From: Alphaproteobacteria bacterium
GTDB lineage: Bacteria > Pseudomonadota > Alphaproteobacteria > Micropepsales > Micropepsaceae
Direction of reading: 5' to 3'
DNA: 32,146 nt
NCBI GenBank assembly: GCA_947462105.1
Contig: CANHNJ010000021.1
Coordinates: forward strand, 1-32,146
Positions 14,148 through 22,995 of this stretch are shown in pieces. How positions within the stretch are numbered: the stretch's first letter is position 1; the number at the start of each line of letters is the position of its first letter. The translations under genes and the position numbers were made by a program. The notes under the pieces are model-generated. The model worked only from the letters and a program-made list of their open reading frames with translations, was not told the DNA's origin and made no database searches.

Positions 14148-15041
14148 ATGATTATCGGTTTTGTGGGTCTGGGTCTGATGGGTCGGCCGATGGCGGGCCA
14201 TCTGCTCAAGGCCGGACACCAGGTGTTCGCCAACGACCTGTTCCTGATCCAGAACAACAAGCCGCTGCCGGAAGAACTGGCCGCTGCCGGTGCCGTCGAG
14301 ATCAAGTCGCTCAAGGAACTGGCCGCCAAGTGCGAAGTCATCATCACCATGGTGCCCGATACTCCGGACGTGGAGAAGGCGCTGTTCGGCAAGGACGGCA
14401 TCGCCGAAGGCCTGGCCAAGGGCAAGATCGTGATCGACATGAGCTCGATCAGCCCGATCGAGACCCAGGAATTCGCCAAGAAGGTCGAAGCGCTGGGCGG
14501 CGAATATATCGACGCGCCGGTGTCGGGCGGCGAAGTCGGCGCCAAGGCCGCCAGCCTCACCATCATGTGCGGCGGCAAGCAGGCGGTGTTCGACACGATC
14601 AAGCCGCTGCTCGAACTGATGGGCAAGAACATCACCCTGGTGGGTGACGCCGGTGCCGGCCAGATCACCAAGGTCGCCAACCAGATCATCGTGGCGCTGA
14701 ACATCGAGGCGGTGTCGGAAGCGCTGCTCTATGCCTCCAAGGCGGGTGCCGATCCGGCGCGCGTGCGCCAGGCGCTGATGGGCGGCTTCGCCGCCAGCCG
14801 CATCCTGGAAGTGCATGGCGAACGCATCATCAAGCGCACCTTCGATCCGGGCTTCCGCATCGACCTGCACCGCAAGGACCTGAACCTGGCGCTGTCGAAC
14901 GCCCGCAAGCTGGGCCTGTCGCTGCCCAACACCGCCACGGCGCAGGAGCTGTTCAACAGTTGCGCCGCGCATGGCGACGGCAACAAGGACCATTCCGCGA
15001 TGGTGACGGCGCTGGAGCGGATGGCGAACCACAAGGTGTGA
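14148..15041 (+). CDS. garR: 2-hydroxy-3-oxopropionate (tartronate semialdehyde) reductase, GarR/GlxR type
   Basis: An NAD(P)-dependent beta-hydroxyacid dehydrogenase of 297 aa that reduces tartronate semialdehyde to D-glycerate in glucarate/galactarate or glyoxylate breakdown. The Rossmann start is IGFVGLGLMGRPMAGHLLKAGH. The substrate motif is DAPVSGGEVGAKAASLTIMCG (about residues 122-142). The catalytic Lys is in GAGQITKVANQIIVALNIEA (about 171). The conserved helix KDLNLALSNARKLGLSLP is present. The ATG at 14148 follows GGGAGA; the reading frame is open far upstream but that part lies antisense to the epimerase gene. It is alone on the plus strand with its own terminator. 3-hydroxyisobutyrate dehydrogenase is the main alternative. 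Confidence 0.88.
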   Translation: MIIGFVGLGLMGRPMAGHLLKAGHQVFANDLFLIQNNKPLPEELAAAGAVEIKSLKELAAKCEVIITMVPDTPDVEKALFGKDGIAEGLAKGKIVIDMSSISPIETQEFAKKVEALGGEYIDAPVSGGEVGAKAASLTIMCGGKQAVFDTIKPLLELMGKNITLVGDAGAGQITKVANQIIVALNIEAVSEALLYASKAGADPARVRQALMGGFAASRILEVHGERIIKRTFDPGFRIDLHRKDLNLALSNARKLGLSLPNTATAQELFNSCAAHGDGNKDHSAMVTALERMANHKV

Positions 15042-15064
15042 GGCGCGACGCGCGTTAGCGCGGA

Positions 15065-15087
15065 AAATCAGTCCGGTGGACTGATTT
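15065..15087 (-). terminator. Perfect hairpin, possible terminator for the small minus-strand gene
   Basis: AAATCAGTCC (15065-15074), loop GGT, GGACTGATTT (15078-15087): a perfect 10-bp stem. On the minus strand it is followed by a short TTTT, on the plus strand by no T run, so it suits the gene ending at 15186 better than garR. Confidence 0.5.
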
Positions 15088-15152
15088 GAGCGCCGAACGC
15101 CGCGCGCTTGGGCGAGCGGCGCAGGCAACCATCCCTAATGACGGGAAACCAG

Positions 15153-15180
15153 ACGGCGGGCGCACAGCGTCCGCCGTTTT
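15153..15180 (+). terminator. Rho-independent terminator after garR
   Basis: A 10-bp stem ACGGCGGGCG/CGTCCGCCGT (15153-15162/15168-15177, one G-T pair) with loop CACAG and TTTT at 15177-15180. It lies 111 bp past the garR stop. Confidence 0.85.
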
Positions 15181-15185
15181 GCCTT

Positions 15186-15377
15186 TCAGACCAGGATGTC
15201 GAGCTTGCCGGCGCTGGTGGACGGCACGCCATAGGTCAGGGTCGAGGCGCGATTTTCCAGCGCTTCCGCCGCCTTCAGGAAGAGCTTGCTGTCCTGGGTT
15301 TCCGGCATGGCCGGCGCCGTCTGCCGCAGCAGCCGCGCGACGTGGGTAATCTGGCTGGTGTCGATGGTCTGTCCCAT
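15186..15377 (-). CDS. Small protein of unknown function
   Basis: A 63-residue ORF from the ATG at 15377, starting MGQTIDTSQITHVARLLRQT and ending TYGVPSTSAGKLDILV. It has no signal peptide or membrane segment. A predicted amphipathic helix (SKLFLKAAEALENRASTL) lies in the middle. The ribosome-binding site is poor; a TTG nine codons upstream is a possible alternative start. Composition is balanced and protein-like, and the gene fills a gap between terminators, which supports it being real. I recognise no family. Confidence 0.55.
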   Translation of the reverse strand: MGQTIDTSQITHVARLLRQTAPAMPETQDSKLFLKAAEALENRASTLTYGVPSTSAGKLDILV

Positions 15378-15487
15378 GCGCCCATGATGACAGACGCAAC
15401 GCAACTGTCTTGGCTAACCGCGTTTAACGATGAATGAAGGGTTTACTGGAACTTTTTCGACGGTCGCGCGGCCTGACGCCTTCGCTT

Positions 15488-15913
15488 CTATTTCCACGGC
15501 GTGATGGGCGGAATCACGACATCCGGGCCCTTCACCGGCACGGTGCCGAAATCGGCAGGGCCGACGATCTCCAGATATTCCATGTCCGGCGAATAATCGA
15601 AAAGATAGTGCACGATGCCGGGGCGCTGGTGCACGACATCGCCCGCCTCCACCAGCGTCTCGACCCCGTCATAGAAGAAGCGGGCCCAGCCCTTGGTCAT
15701 CACCACGATCTGGAAATCGCAGACATGATAATGCCAGCCGGTGCCTTCTTCCGGCGGCGCGTTGGCCTTGACCAGATGGGCGATCACCTTGCCGTTGGTC
15801 GCCACCGCCACGCCCAGATCGCGATAGAGAAAGAAATCGCGCAAGCCGCCGGGCAGAAACTTGGTGTCCTCCGGCTTGACGTGGGAAAACTGCATTCCGG
15901 TGCCGATACCCAT
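15488..15913 (-). CDS. Single-domain cupin protein
   Basis: A 141-residue cytoplasmic cupin. The ATG at 15913 follows AGGAG; an in-frame upstream extension of 50 codons is Cys-rich, covers the regulatory repeats and is not included. The metal site is GTGWHYHVCDFQIVVMTKGW (HYH plus the downstream Asp/Gln) and motif 2 is EAGDVVHQRPGIVHYLFDYS. The C-terminus is short (GPDVVIPPITPWK). Such small cupins may be dioxygenases, isomerases or sensors, and the sequence does not decide. Its promoter region holds a perfect palindrome and two 11-bp direct repeats, so expression is probably tightly controlled. Confidence 0.85.
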   Translation of the reverse strand: MGIGTGMQFSHVKPEDTKFLPGGLRDFFLYRDLGVAVATNGKVIAHLVKANAPPEEGTGWHYHVCDFQIVVMTKGWARFFYDGVETLVEAGDVVHQRPGIVHYLFDYSPDMEYLEIVGPADFGTVPVKGPDVVIPPITPWK

Positions 15914-15925
15914 GCCGATCTCCTG

Positions 15926-15942
15926 ATGCTGCAATGCAGCAT
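15926..15942. promoter_or_regulatory. 17-bp perfect palindrome next to the cupin ribosome-binding site
   Basis: ATGCTGC (15926-15932), AAT, GCAGCAT (15936-15942). It starts 12 bp upstream of the start codon at 15913, beside the AGGAG site. It could be a protein operator or, in the mRNA, a hairpin that limits ribosome access. Confidence 0.5.
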
Positions 15943-15946
15943 TAGG

Positions 15947-15990
15947 GCACCAAAACCCTTTCTTGAAAAGGGGTGTTTTGCACCAAAACC
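15947..15990. promoter_or_regulatory. Two 11-bp direct repeats GCACCAAAACC, 33 bp apart
   Basis: Identical copies at 15947-15957 and 15980-15990, start-to-start 33 bp, about three helical turns, so a protein pair would face the same side of the DNA. On the coding strand they read GGTTTTGGTGC. The proximal copy lies in the spacer of a possible promoter for the cupin (TTTCAA, 18 bp, TAATGC). Confidence 0.5.
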
Positions 15991-16073
15991 TGCTTTCGAA
16001 ATGAGCAAATAGGACAAAATTTGCGCGAGCGCCGCAGCAAAGCCGCGGCGCGACCCTCAGCATCCGAAAGCTT

Positions 16074-16150
16074 CCTTCCCCCGTGAGCGAAGCGACGAGC
16101 GGGGGAAGGCGTCACAAGGAGGTGTCGGCGAAGCCGACCCGACTTGTGAC
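16074..16150. repeat. REP-like double-hairpin intergenic element (divergent copy)
   Basis: Hairpin 1 is a perfect 10-bp stem CCTTCCCCCG/CGGGGGAAGG (16074-16083/16100-16109) with GCGAAGC in its loop. Hairpin 2 has outer arms GTCACAAG/CTTGTGAC (16111-16118/16143-16150) and an inner perfect stem GTCGGC-GAA-GCCGAC (16124-16138). Layout and apical GAA loops match the elements near 25650 and 32060, but most bases differ. It lies just beyond the stop of the M13 peptidase gene. Confidence 0.6.
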
Positions 16151-16159
16151 GGATGGGGG

Positions 16160-18217
16160 CTACCAGATATGCACCCGCTGGGCCGGCGGCAGATAGTATT
16201 TCTGGTCCGGGGTGACGCCAAAGGCATCGTACCAGGCATCCATGTTGCGCACCGCGCCGATGACGCGGAATTCCGCCACCGTGTGCTCGTCCGACAGGGT
16301 CTGGGTGCGGATGGCGTTCTCGCGCTGGAGCGTGCGCCAGATCTGGCCATAGCCCAGGAAGAAACGCTGGTCCCCGGTCAGGCCGTCGATCACCGGCGCG
16401 GCTTTGCCGCCCAGCGACAGCTTGTAGGCGCGATAGGCGATGGTCAGTCCGGCATTGTCGGCAATGTTTTCGCCCACCGTGTTCTTGCCGATGACATGCA
16501 GGCCCGGCAGCGGTTCAAACGCGTCATACTGGGAGATGATCCCGGCCGAGCGCGTGTCGAACGCGGCGCGATCTTCCTTGGTCCACCAGTCCTGGAAGAC
16601 GCCCTTGCCGTCATACTTGCTGCCCTGGTCGTCGAAGCCGTGGCTGATCTCGTGTCCGATCACCGCACCGATGCCGCCATAGTTCACCGCGTCGTCGGCC
16701 TGCGCATCAAAGAAGGGCGGCTGCAGGATAGCAGCCGGGAAGACGATCTCGTTCAGCGAGGCGTAGAAATAGGCGTTGATGGTGGATGGCGTCATGCCCC
16801 ATTCGCTGCGATCCACCGGCAGGTTGATGCGCGCGACCTGGCGATCATAGTCGAACAGGCTGGCGCGCTGGATGTTGCCGATCAGGTCGCCGGGCACGAC
16901 CCGCAGCGCGCTGTAATCGCGCCACGTGTCGGGATAGCCGATCTTGGGCGTGAACAGGCGCACCTTTTCCAGCGCCTTTTCCTTGGTCGCTGCACCCATC
17001 CAGTCCAGCTTGGGAATATCGGCCAGGAACGACTTGAGCAGGTTGGAGACCAGCGCATCGGCCTTGGCCTTGGCATCGGGCGGGAAGTAGCGCGCGACAT
17101 AGAGCTTGCCCAGGGCCTCGCCCATCTGGCCATCCAGCAGCCGCACGCCGCGCGTGGCGCGGTCAAGCTGCGCCGTGCGGCCACTCAGCGTGGTGGCATA
17201 GAAGGCGAAGTTCAGGTCGTCGAACCGCTTGGGCAGGTAGGACGCCATGTTGTGCAGATATTGCACCGTCAGATAATCCTGCCAGGTCGAGACCGGCGTG
17301 GCGGCGAAAATCTTCGCCAGCGGTGCGAAGGCCGTATTCTCCTGCACGATCACCTGGCGCGGCCCGGTGGGCGTGGTCAGCGGGATTTTCGTTTCCGCCA
17401 GGAAGGCGTCCCAGGGGAAGTCCGGCGCCATCGTCTTCAGCGCCGCCACGGTCATGGGATTGTAGACCTTGTCGGCGTCGCGGCGATCGGCGCGGTTCCA
17501 GTGCGCCCGCGCAATCTCGGTCTCCAGCGCCAGCAGGCGGTCGGCGCGCGCTTCGGCGCCGCCCAGTCCCGCCAGCGTCATCATGTCGGCGAGAAACTTG
17601 CGATAGGCCTCGCGGGTCTTCACCAGGGCGGGATTGTCGGAGAGATAATAATCGCGGTCGGGCATGCCCAGGCCCGCCTGCACCAGGTTCAGCGAATAGT
17701 TGCCGGGATTCTTGTCGTCGATGCCGATGCCGTAGCCGAAGATCGCACCGGCGGCGATCTGCGGCGACGCCATCAGCCGCGCCACCTCGGCATGGGTCTT
17801 CAGCCCCGCGATCAGCGCGATATCCTTGGCGACCGGCGCCAGCCCCTTGGCCTCGATGGCGGCGGTATCGACAAAGCTGTCATAGAAGTCGCGCAGCTTG
17901 CGCTCTTCCGGGTTGAGTTGCGCCACCGGGCGGGCGCGCAGGTCGGTGACGATGGCGCGCAAGCGCTGCTCGCTGAGAATTTGCAGATCGACAAAGCCGC
18001 CAATGCTGGCGCGCTCGGCCGGAATGGTGGCCGATTTCAGCCAGCTGCCATTGGCATAGCGGAAGAAATTGTCGCCGGGCCGGACGCTGAGATCGCGCGA
18101 GGACAGATCGACGCCCCAGCTGCCGAAGCGCTTGGCTTCCTGCCCCTGCGCGCCGATCACGGCGCCACCGGCGAGAAGGACAGCGCCCAGCAGGGCCAGG
18201 GCGGATTTGCGGGTCAT
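16160..18217 (-). CDS. Exported M13-family (neprilysin/PepO-like) zinc metallopeptidase
   Basis: A 685-residue secreted endopeptidase acting on oligopeptides. A signal peptide covers residues 1 to about 26 (ALALLGAVLLAGGAVIGAQG). The N-terminal M13 domain begins at VRPGDNFFRYANGSWLKSAT. The catalytic domain has NAYFYASLNEIVFPAAILQP, the zinc motif HEISH in GAVIGHEISHGFDDQG (about 521-525) and the third ligand in GENIADNAGL (about 583). The C-terminus ends QRVHIW where eukaryotic relatives have CxxW. The ATG at 18217 follows GGAG; a ten-codon upstream extension is excluded. It lies 44 bp after the DUF5666-like gene and may be the last gene of that operon. Confidence 0.93.
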   Translation of the reverse strand: MTRKSALALLGAVLLAGGAVIGAQGQEAKRFGSWGVDLSSRDLSVRPGDNFFRYANGSWLKSATIPAERASIGGFVDLQILSEQRLRAIVTDLRARPVAQLNPEERKLRDFYDSFVDTAAIEAKGLAPVAKDIALIAGLKTHAEVARLMASPQIAAGAIFGYGIGIDDKNPGNYSLNLVQAGLGMPDRDYYLSDNPALVKTREAYRKFLADMMTLAGLGGAEARADRLLALETEIARAHWNRADRRDADKVYNPMTVAALKTMAPDFPWDAFLAETKIPLTTPTGPRQVIVQENTAFAPLAKIFAATPVSTWQDYLTVQYLHNMASYLPKRFDDLNFAFYATTLSGRTAQLDRATRGVRLLDGQMGEALGKLYVARYFPPDAKAKADALVSNLLKSFLADIPKLDWMGAATKEKALEKVRLFTPKIGYPDTWRDYSALRVVPGDLIGNIQRASLFDYDRQVARINLPVDRSEWGMTPSTINAYFYASLNEIVFPAAILQPPFFDAQADDAVNYGGIGAVIGHEISHGFDDQGSKYDGKGVFQDWWTKEDRAAFDTRSAGIISQYDAFEPLPGLHVIGKNTVGENIADNAGLTIAYRAYKLSLGGKAAPVIDGLTGDQRFFLGYGQIWRTLQRENAIRTQTLSDEHTVAEFRVIGAVRNMDAWYDAFGVTPDQKYYLPPAQRVHIW

Positions 18218-18261
18218 GGACGTCTCCGGAGGGAATGGAACGCCCAAGTCTATTGGGAAAT

Positions 18262-18888
18262 TTACGGCTTTTCCAAGATAAGTCCGGGGGTGCTGCGCAG
18301 CCCCTTGGCATCGGTCTCGACCGAGACCGTGGCGATGGCACCGACCACCAGCAGCCGCCGGTCGCCGGGCACCAGCGCCCGCAATGTCGTGCCGCCCTGC
18401 ACCTGGATCACCGGATCGCCGGTGCAGACGGGGCTGGGCCGCGCCGGATCGGGACGATCCAGGCAGGCGCCCCCGGCCATGCGGCCACCGCGATAGAACA
18501 AAGTGACGGTGTTGGCGCTGACGGCAGTGACCGCGCCGCTGATGACAAAGCGGTCATTGCCCTGCGCCAGCCGCCCCTCGCCCGAGCCGCGCAACGCTTC
18601 GGGATAAAGCTGCAGCTCTTCGGCCACCAGCGCGCCATCGCGCGCCACGACGCGCGCGGCCGTCCAGGAACCGGTGCGGAAGGCCGCAAGCGCGCGCGGT
18701 TCGGTGGTCATGACCTGCGTATGGGGCTGCAGCCGGATCGCCACGCTTGCGCCGCCACTCTCCGGCGCAAGCTGGAAGGTCAGGCCATCAAACGCCGTGA
18801 TGCGGCCCTTGAGGCGCGGTACGCCCTGGGCCGTGGCGGGCAGGATGAAGGCCACCAGCAGCAACCCGGCAACGGCAAGGCGCTTCAC
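18262..18888 (-). CDS. Exported DUF5666-like protein of unknown function
   Basis: A 208-residue protein starting at a GTG (18888), five bases after the stop of the upstream methyltransferase-fold gene. A signal peptide covers about residues 1-20 (KRLAVAGLLLVAFILPATAQ). The body repeats a small beta-barrel pattern twice: LKGRITAFDGLTFQLAPESG, then ISGAVTAVSANTVTLFYRGG. ELQLYPEALRGSGEGR between them is typical of a widespread periplasmic family with DUF5666-like domains, sometimes misannotated as a metal transporter. A four-Cys region (GGACLDRPDPARPSPVCTG) may form a disulfide. No reaction is known. It shares an operon with two exported methyltransferase-fold proteins. Confidence 0.75.
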   Translation of the reverse strand: MKRLAVAGLLLVAFILPATAQGVPRLKGRITAFDGLTFQLAPESGGASVAIRLQPHTQVMTTEPRALAAFRTGSWTAARVVARDGALVAEELQLYPEALRGSGEGRLAQGNDRFVISGAVTAVSANTVTLFYRGGRMAGGACLDRPDPARPSPVCTGDPVIQVQGGTTLRALVPGDRRLLVVGAIATVSVETDAKGLRSTPGLILEKP

Positions 18889-18893
18889 GATGG

Positions 18894-19652
18894 CTATCCC
18901 GGTTTGCGGAACTTGAGCACGAACTGATCGGTCTTGCCCCGGACATCCTGCTCGAAGACGCGCTTGGTATTGTCGTCGGCGGGATGGGCCAGTATCCTCG
19001 ACTCCGACACCAGCCGGAAACCCGCCGCCTGCATGTCGCGCTTCAGGATGTCTTCGTCCATGCGATGCAGGGCTTCGGTGACGCCGATGCCCGCGCCCTT
19101 GGCCGCGCGGTGATCGATCACCATGTAGATGCCGCCCGGCTTGAGCGAGTCGAAGACGCGCTTGTTGATGACGGCGGGCGTGGTGTCGTACTGCTTGTTG
19201 TAGAGGTCATGGTAATTGTCGCTGGTCCAGACCATGTCCACCTTCTGCGGCGTCACGAAATCCACCAGCGGGCCGTGAATGACGCCGAGGTTGGGATAGA
19301 CCCGCTTCAGGTCGGTGAACTGGCGGTCCGGGTCCTGGTTCTGGGTCTTCAGGCGCGCATCATACTGGGTACCGAAATAGGCATAGACCTGGCCCTTCGG
19401 CCCCACCGCCTTGGCGAAGATGCGGGTGAAATAACCGCCGCCGGGCAGCAGGTCGGCCACAACCATGCCGGGCCGGATGCCGGCGAATTCCAGCAGCTCG
19501 GCCGGTTTGCGCAGGTCGTCGCGGCTGGTGTCGGCCTGCGGACGGCCCGCATCCTTCACCGCCGCTTCGATATGCGCCGGCGCCGCCCAGACTCCCAAAA
19601 TGGAGCCCGGCGACGCCAGCAGCATCAGGCTGGCAACAAGCGCCCTGCGCAT
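18894..19652 (-). CDS. Exported methyltransferase-fold protein (COG4798 type), copy 2
   Basis: A 252-residue protein with a signal peptide (RRALVASLMLLASPGSILGV) and a class I SAM-methyltransferase fold: ELLEFAGIRPGMVVADLLPG, GGYFTRIFAKAVGPKGQVYA, MVWTSDNYHDLYN, LKPGGIYMVIDH. The ending DNTKRVFEQDVRGKTDQFVL is shared with its neighbour. Its ATG overlaps the neighbour's TGA by one base (TGATG), so translation is coupled. The family is called predicted methyltransferase. An exported SAM enzyme would lack its usual cofactor supply, so true methyl transfer is uncertain. Confidence 0.83.
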   Translation of the reverse strand: MRRALVASLMLLASPGSILGVWAAPAHIEAAVKDAGRPQADTSRDDLRKPAELLEFAGIRPGMVVADLLPGGGYFTRIFAKAVGPKGQVYAYFGTQYDARLKTQNQDPDRQFTDLKRVYPNLGVIHGPLVDFVTPQKVDMVWTSDNYHDLYNKQYDTTPAVINKRVFDSLKPGGIYMVIDHRAAKGAGIGVTEALHRMDEDILKRDMQAAGFRLVSESRILAHPADDNTKRVFEQDVRGKTDQFVLKFRKPG

Positions 19653-20371
19653 CAGTTCGGCTTCTGGAACTTGAGGAGATACTGGTCGGTCTGACCGCGC
19701 ACATCCTGCTCCTGCACGCGCTTGCTGCGGTCATCCGCCGGATGGCGGACCGCATCGCTGGAGGCGACGAAGCGGAAGCCCGCGGCTTCGACCTGGCCGC
19801 GCACGGTGGCTTCCTTGGAACGATGCAGCGTCGAGGTGACATTTTCCGGCGCATCGGCGGCGGCGGCGTGATCGAGGATGATGTAGGTGCCGCCCGGCTT
19901 CAGCGCGGCGAAGACCTTGCGGTTGAAGGCCACCATGTCCATGCCCGCCGCATTCTGGAAGTCATGATAGTTGCGCGAGGTCCAGACCATGTCGACCGGC
20001 TCGGCCACGGCGAAGTCGGCGAAGGCACCCGCGACCGGCGTGACATTGGCGGCGACCGGCGTGGCGGGCGGCGCACCCGGACGCGCCGGGGCATAGGCGT
20101 AGATCTTGCCGTTGGTGCCGACCACCTTGGCGAAGATGCGGGTGAAGTAACCGGCGCCCGGCGCCAGCTCGGCAACCTTGTCGCCGGCCTTCATGCCGGA
20201 GAAGGCCACGGTTTCGGCAGGCTTGCGCAGGCTGTCGACCGACTTGTCGGCTTCGGGACGGCCAGCGTCCGCGACGGCGGCAGTGATCGCGGCGGACGGC
20301 ATCTGCGCCAGGGCCGGCGTCGCCAGCAGCATCAGGCCCGCCAGAGCGGTGCCCATCATCATGTGTTTCAT
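19652..20371 (-). CDS. Exported methyltransferase-fold protein (COG4798 type), copy 1
   Basis: A 239-residue paralogue of the next gene, with a signal peptide (MGTALAGLMLLATPALAQ). Shared blocks include DAGRP-AD-S-D-LRKPAE, GYFTRIFAKVVG, DMVWTSRNYHDF, LKPGGTYIILDH and the C-terminal QEQDVRGQTDQYLLKFQKP. The glycine loop is AELAPGAGYFT. The region between the fold motifs is changed: the copy-2 sequence YFGTQYDARLKTQ is replaced by an Ala/Pro-rich stretch. The ATG follows GGAGAAG. It is the first gene of a run of four on the minus strand and arose by tandem duplication with its neighbour, judging from order and similarity. Confidence 0.83.
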   Translation of the reverse strand: MKHMMMGTALAGLMLLATPALAQMPSAAITAAVADAGRPEADKSVDSLRKPAETVAFSGMKAGDKVAELAPGAGYFTRIFAKVVGTNGKIYAYAPARPGAPPATPVAANVTPVAGAFADFAVAEPVDMVWTSRNYHDFQNAAGMDMVAFNRKVFAALKPGGTYIILDHAAAADAPENVTSTLHRSKEATVRGQVEAAGFRFVASSDAVRHPADDRSKRVQEQDVRGQTDQYLLKFQKPN

Positions 20372-20415
20372 TGTCTTCTCCCTGAGATTGGTTCTTGCGC
20401 CTTGTTCCGCAGGGT

Positions 20416-20901
20416 TCAGTCCCTGTCGGACAGTTCAATCGGCACGCCCGGCTCGACCTTGGAGGCATGTATAACCAGCGAAGATTTCACGCTGGCGACA
20501 TTCTTTTCGGCAGTGAGCGTGTTGGTGATGAAAGCCTGAAATGCGGAGAGGTCTTCGGCCACGCACTTCAGCAGAAAGTCCACTTCGCCCGAAAGCATAT
20601 GGCACTCGCGCACCTGCGGCCAACGGCGAATACTTTGTTCGAATGCCTTGAGATCGCCATCTTTCTGACTGGCGAGTCCGACAAAAACGAAGGCGAAGAC
20701 TTCAAAGCCCAGCGCCTTGGCGTCGAGGTCGGCATGGTAGCCCTTGATGTAGCCCGCCTTCTCCAGCGCCCGCATCCGGCGCAGGCAGGGCGGCGCGGTG
20801 ATCTTGGCCCGGCGCGACAGCTCCACATTGGTGATGCGGCCGTCCTCCTGCAATTCGCTGAGAATGCGGCGGTCGATGGCGTCGAGCTTGGGAGGGGACA
20901 A
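20416..20901 (-). CDS. Lrp/AsnC-family transcriptional regulator
   Basis: A 161-residue feast/famine regulator. The N-terminal winged helix-turn-helix is LDAIDRRILSELQEDGRITN then VELSRRAKITAPPCLRRMRA, and the RAM ligand-binding domain follows (FEVFAFVFVGL, VRECHMLSGEVDFLLKCVA). Such proteins sense amino acids and usually bind DNA as octamers. The start is a TTG at 20901 with a moderate GGAAAG upstream; no ATG gives a complete domain. It is divergent from trxB across 173 bp. Lrp next to trxB and a LysR gene is a recurring alphaproteobacterial arrangement, to my recollection. Confidence 0.9.
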   Translation of the reverse strand: MSPPKLDAIDRRILSELQEDGRITNVELSRRAKITAPPCLRRMRALEKAGYIKGYHADLDAKALGFEVFAFVFVGLASQKDGDLKAFEQSIRRWPQVRECHMLSGEVDFLLKCVAEDLSAFQAFITNTLTAEKNVASVKSSLVIHASKVEPGVPIELSDRD

Positions 20902-20984
20902 GGGCGGCTTTCCGCTGAAGGCGCTTGGTTATAACGCTCGCTTGGCCGCCTGCGCAATAATATTTCTCAAAATGCGCCAAATGA

Positions 20985-22055
<1,071 letters not shown>

Positions 22056-22076
22056 TCGGGATTGCAGGGGGCCGTC

Positions 22077-22973
22077 ATGGACTGGGACAAGCTTCGCATC
22101 TTCCATGCCGTCGCCTCGGCCGGCAGCTTCACCCATGCCGGCCAGTCGCTGGGCCTGTCGCAATCGGCGGTCAGCCGCCAGATCAGCGCGCTGGAGGAGG
22201 AAATCTCCACGCCACTGTTCCAGCGCCATGCCCGTGGCCTCACCCTCACCGACGAAGGCGAGCTGCTGTTCGGCGCGGTGCGCGATGTGCTGGAACGCCT
22301 CGCCGCCGCCGAGGAAGCCCTGAAGAATGTCCATGAAAGCCCGCGCGGCACGCTGAAGGTCACCGCCAGCCACGGGATCGGCGCCTATTGGCTGCTGCCG
22401 CGCCTGTCGCTGTTCCTGCGGGAATATCCGGAAGTCGATCTGCATCTGGTGATGGATGATCACGAGCTCGACCTGGCCCAGCGCGAGGCCGACATCGCGC
22501 TGCGCCTGCGCGCGCCGGTGCAGGCCGACCTGATCCAGCGCAAGCTCTTCACCGCGCATTACCACATGTATGCGGACAGCAAGTATCTGAAGGCGTATGC
22601 GACGCCCACGACGCTGGACGAGATTCGCGACCACACCATCGTGGTCTATGGCGAAACCGCCGCACCGGAGATCCGCGACATCAACTGGCTGCTGGACCTG
22701 TTCCGCAAGAAGCAGAAGCCGGGCGCCAATGGCCGCATCGTGCGCATCAACAACATCACCGGCATTCTCAAGGCGATCGAATCCGGCGTCGGCATCGGCG
22801 TCATTCCCGATTATGTCGCCGCCGAGCATCCCAGCCTGGTGCGCATCCTGCCGGAAACCGAGGTCCCCAGCTTCGATATCCATCTCGTCTATGCCGACGC
22901 CCTGCGCAAGTCCAAGCGCGTCGCGGCGTTCCGCGACTTCGTGGTGAAGTCGTCGAAGGACTGGCAGTATTAG
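22077..22973 (+). CDS. LysR-family transcriptional regulator
   Basis: A 298-residue regulator with an N-terminal winged helix (WDKLRIFHAVASAGSFTHAG, then QSLGLSQSAVSRQISALEEE) and a periplasmic-binding-protein-like effector domain from about residue 90 (GTLKVTASHGIGAYWLLPRL to the C-terminus). The ATG at 22077 sits behind AGGGGG; a TTG 15 bp upstream is less likely. Following trxB closely suggests a redox or metabolic link, but the ligand is unknown. It converges on a pair of tiny minus-strand genes 22 bp away. Confidence 0.93.
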   Translation: MDWDKLRIFHAVASAGSFTHAGQSLGLSQSAVSRQISALEEEISTPLFQRHARGLTLTDEGELLFGAVRDVLERLAAAEEALKNVHESPRGTLKVTASHGIGAYWLLPRLSLFLREYPEVDLHLVMDDHELDLAQREADIALRLRAPVQADLIQRKLFTAHYHMYADSKYLKAYATPTTLDEIRDHTIVVYGETAAPEIRDINWLLDLFRKKQKPGANGRIVRINNITGILKAIESGVGIGVIPDYVAAEHPSLVRILPETEVPSFDIHLVYADALRKSKRVAAFRDFVVKSSKDWQY

Positions 22974-22995
22974 GCGTCAGCCGCCGGGCAGCGCC

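Noticed and set aside
15434-16012. A plus-strand frame opposite the small cupin
   Set aside because: The minus-strand frame has complete cupin motifs and a proper start; the plus frame is a shadow that covers the regulatory repeats.
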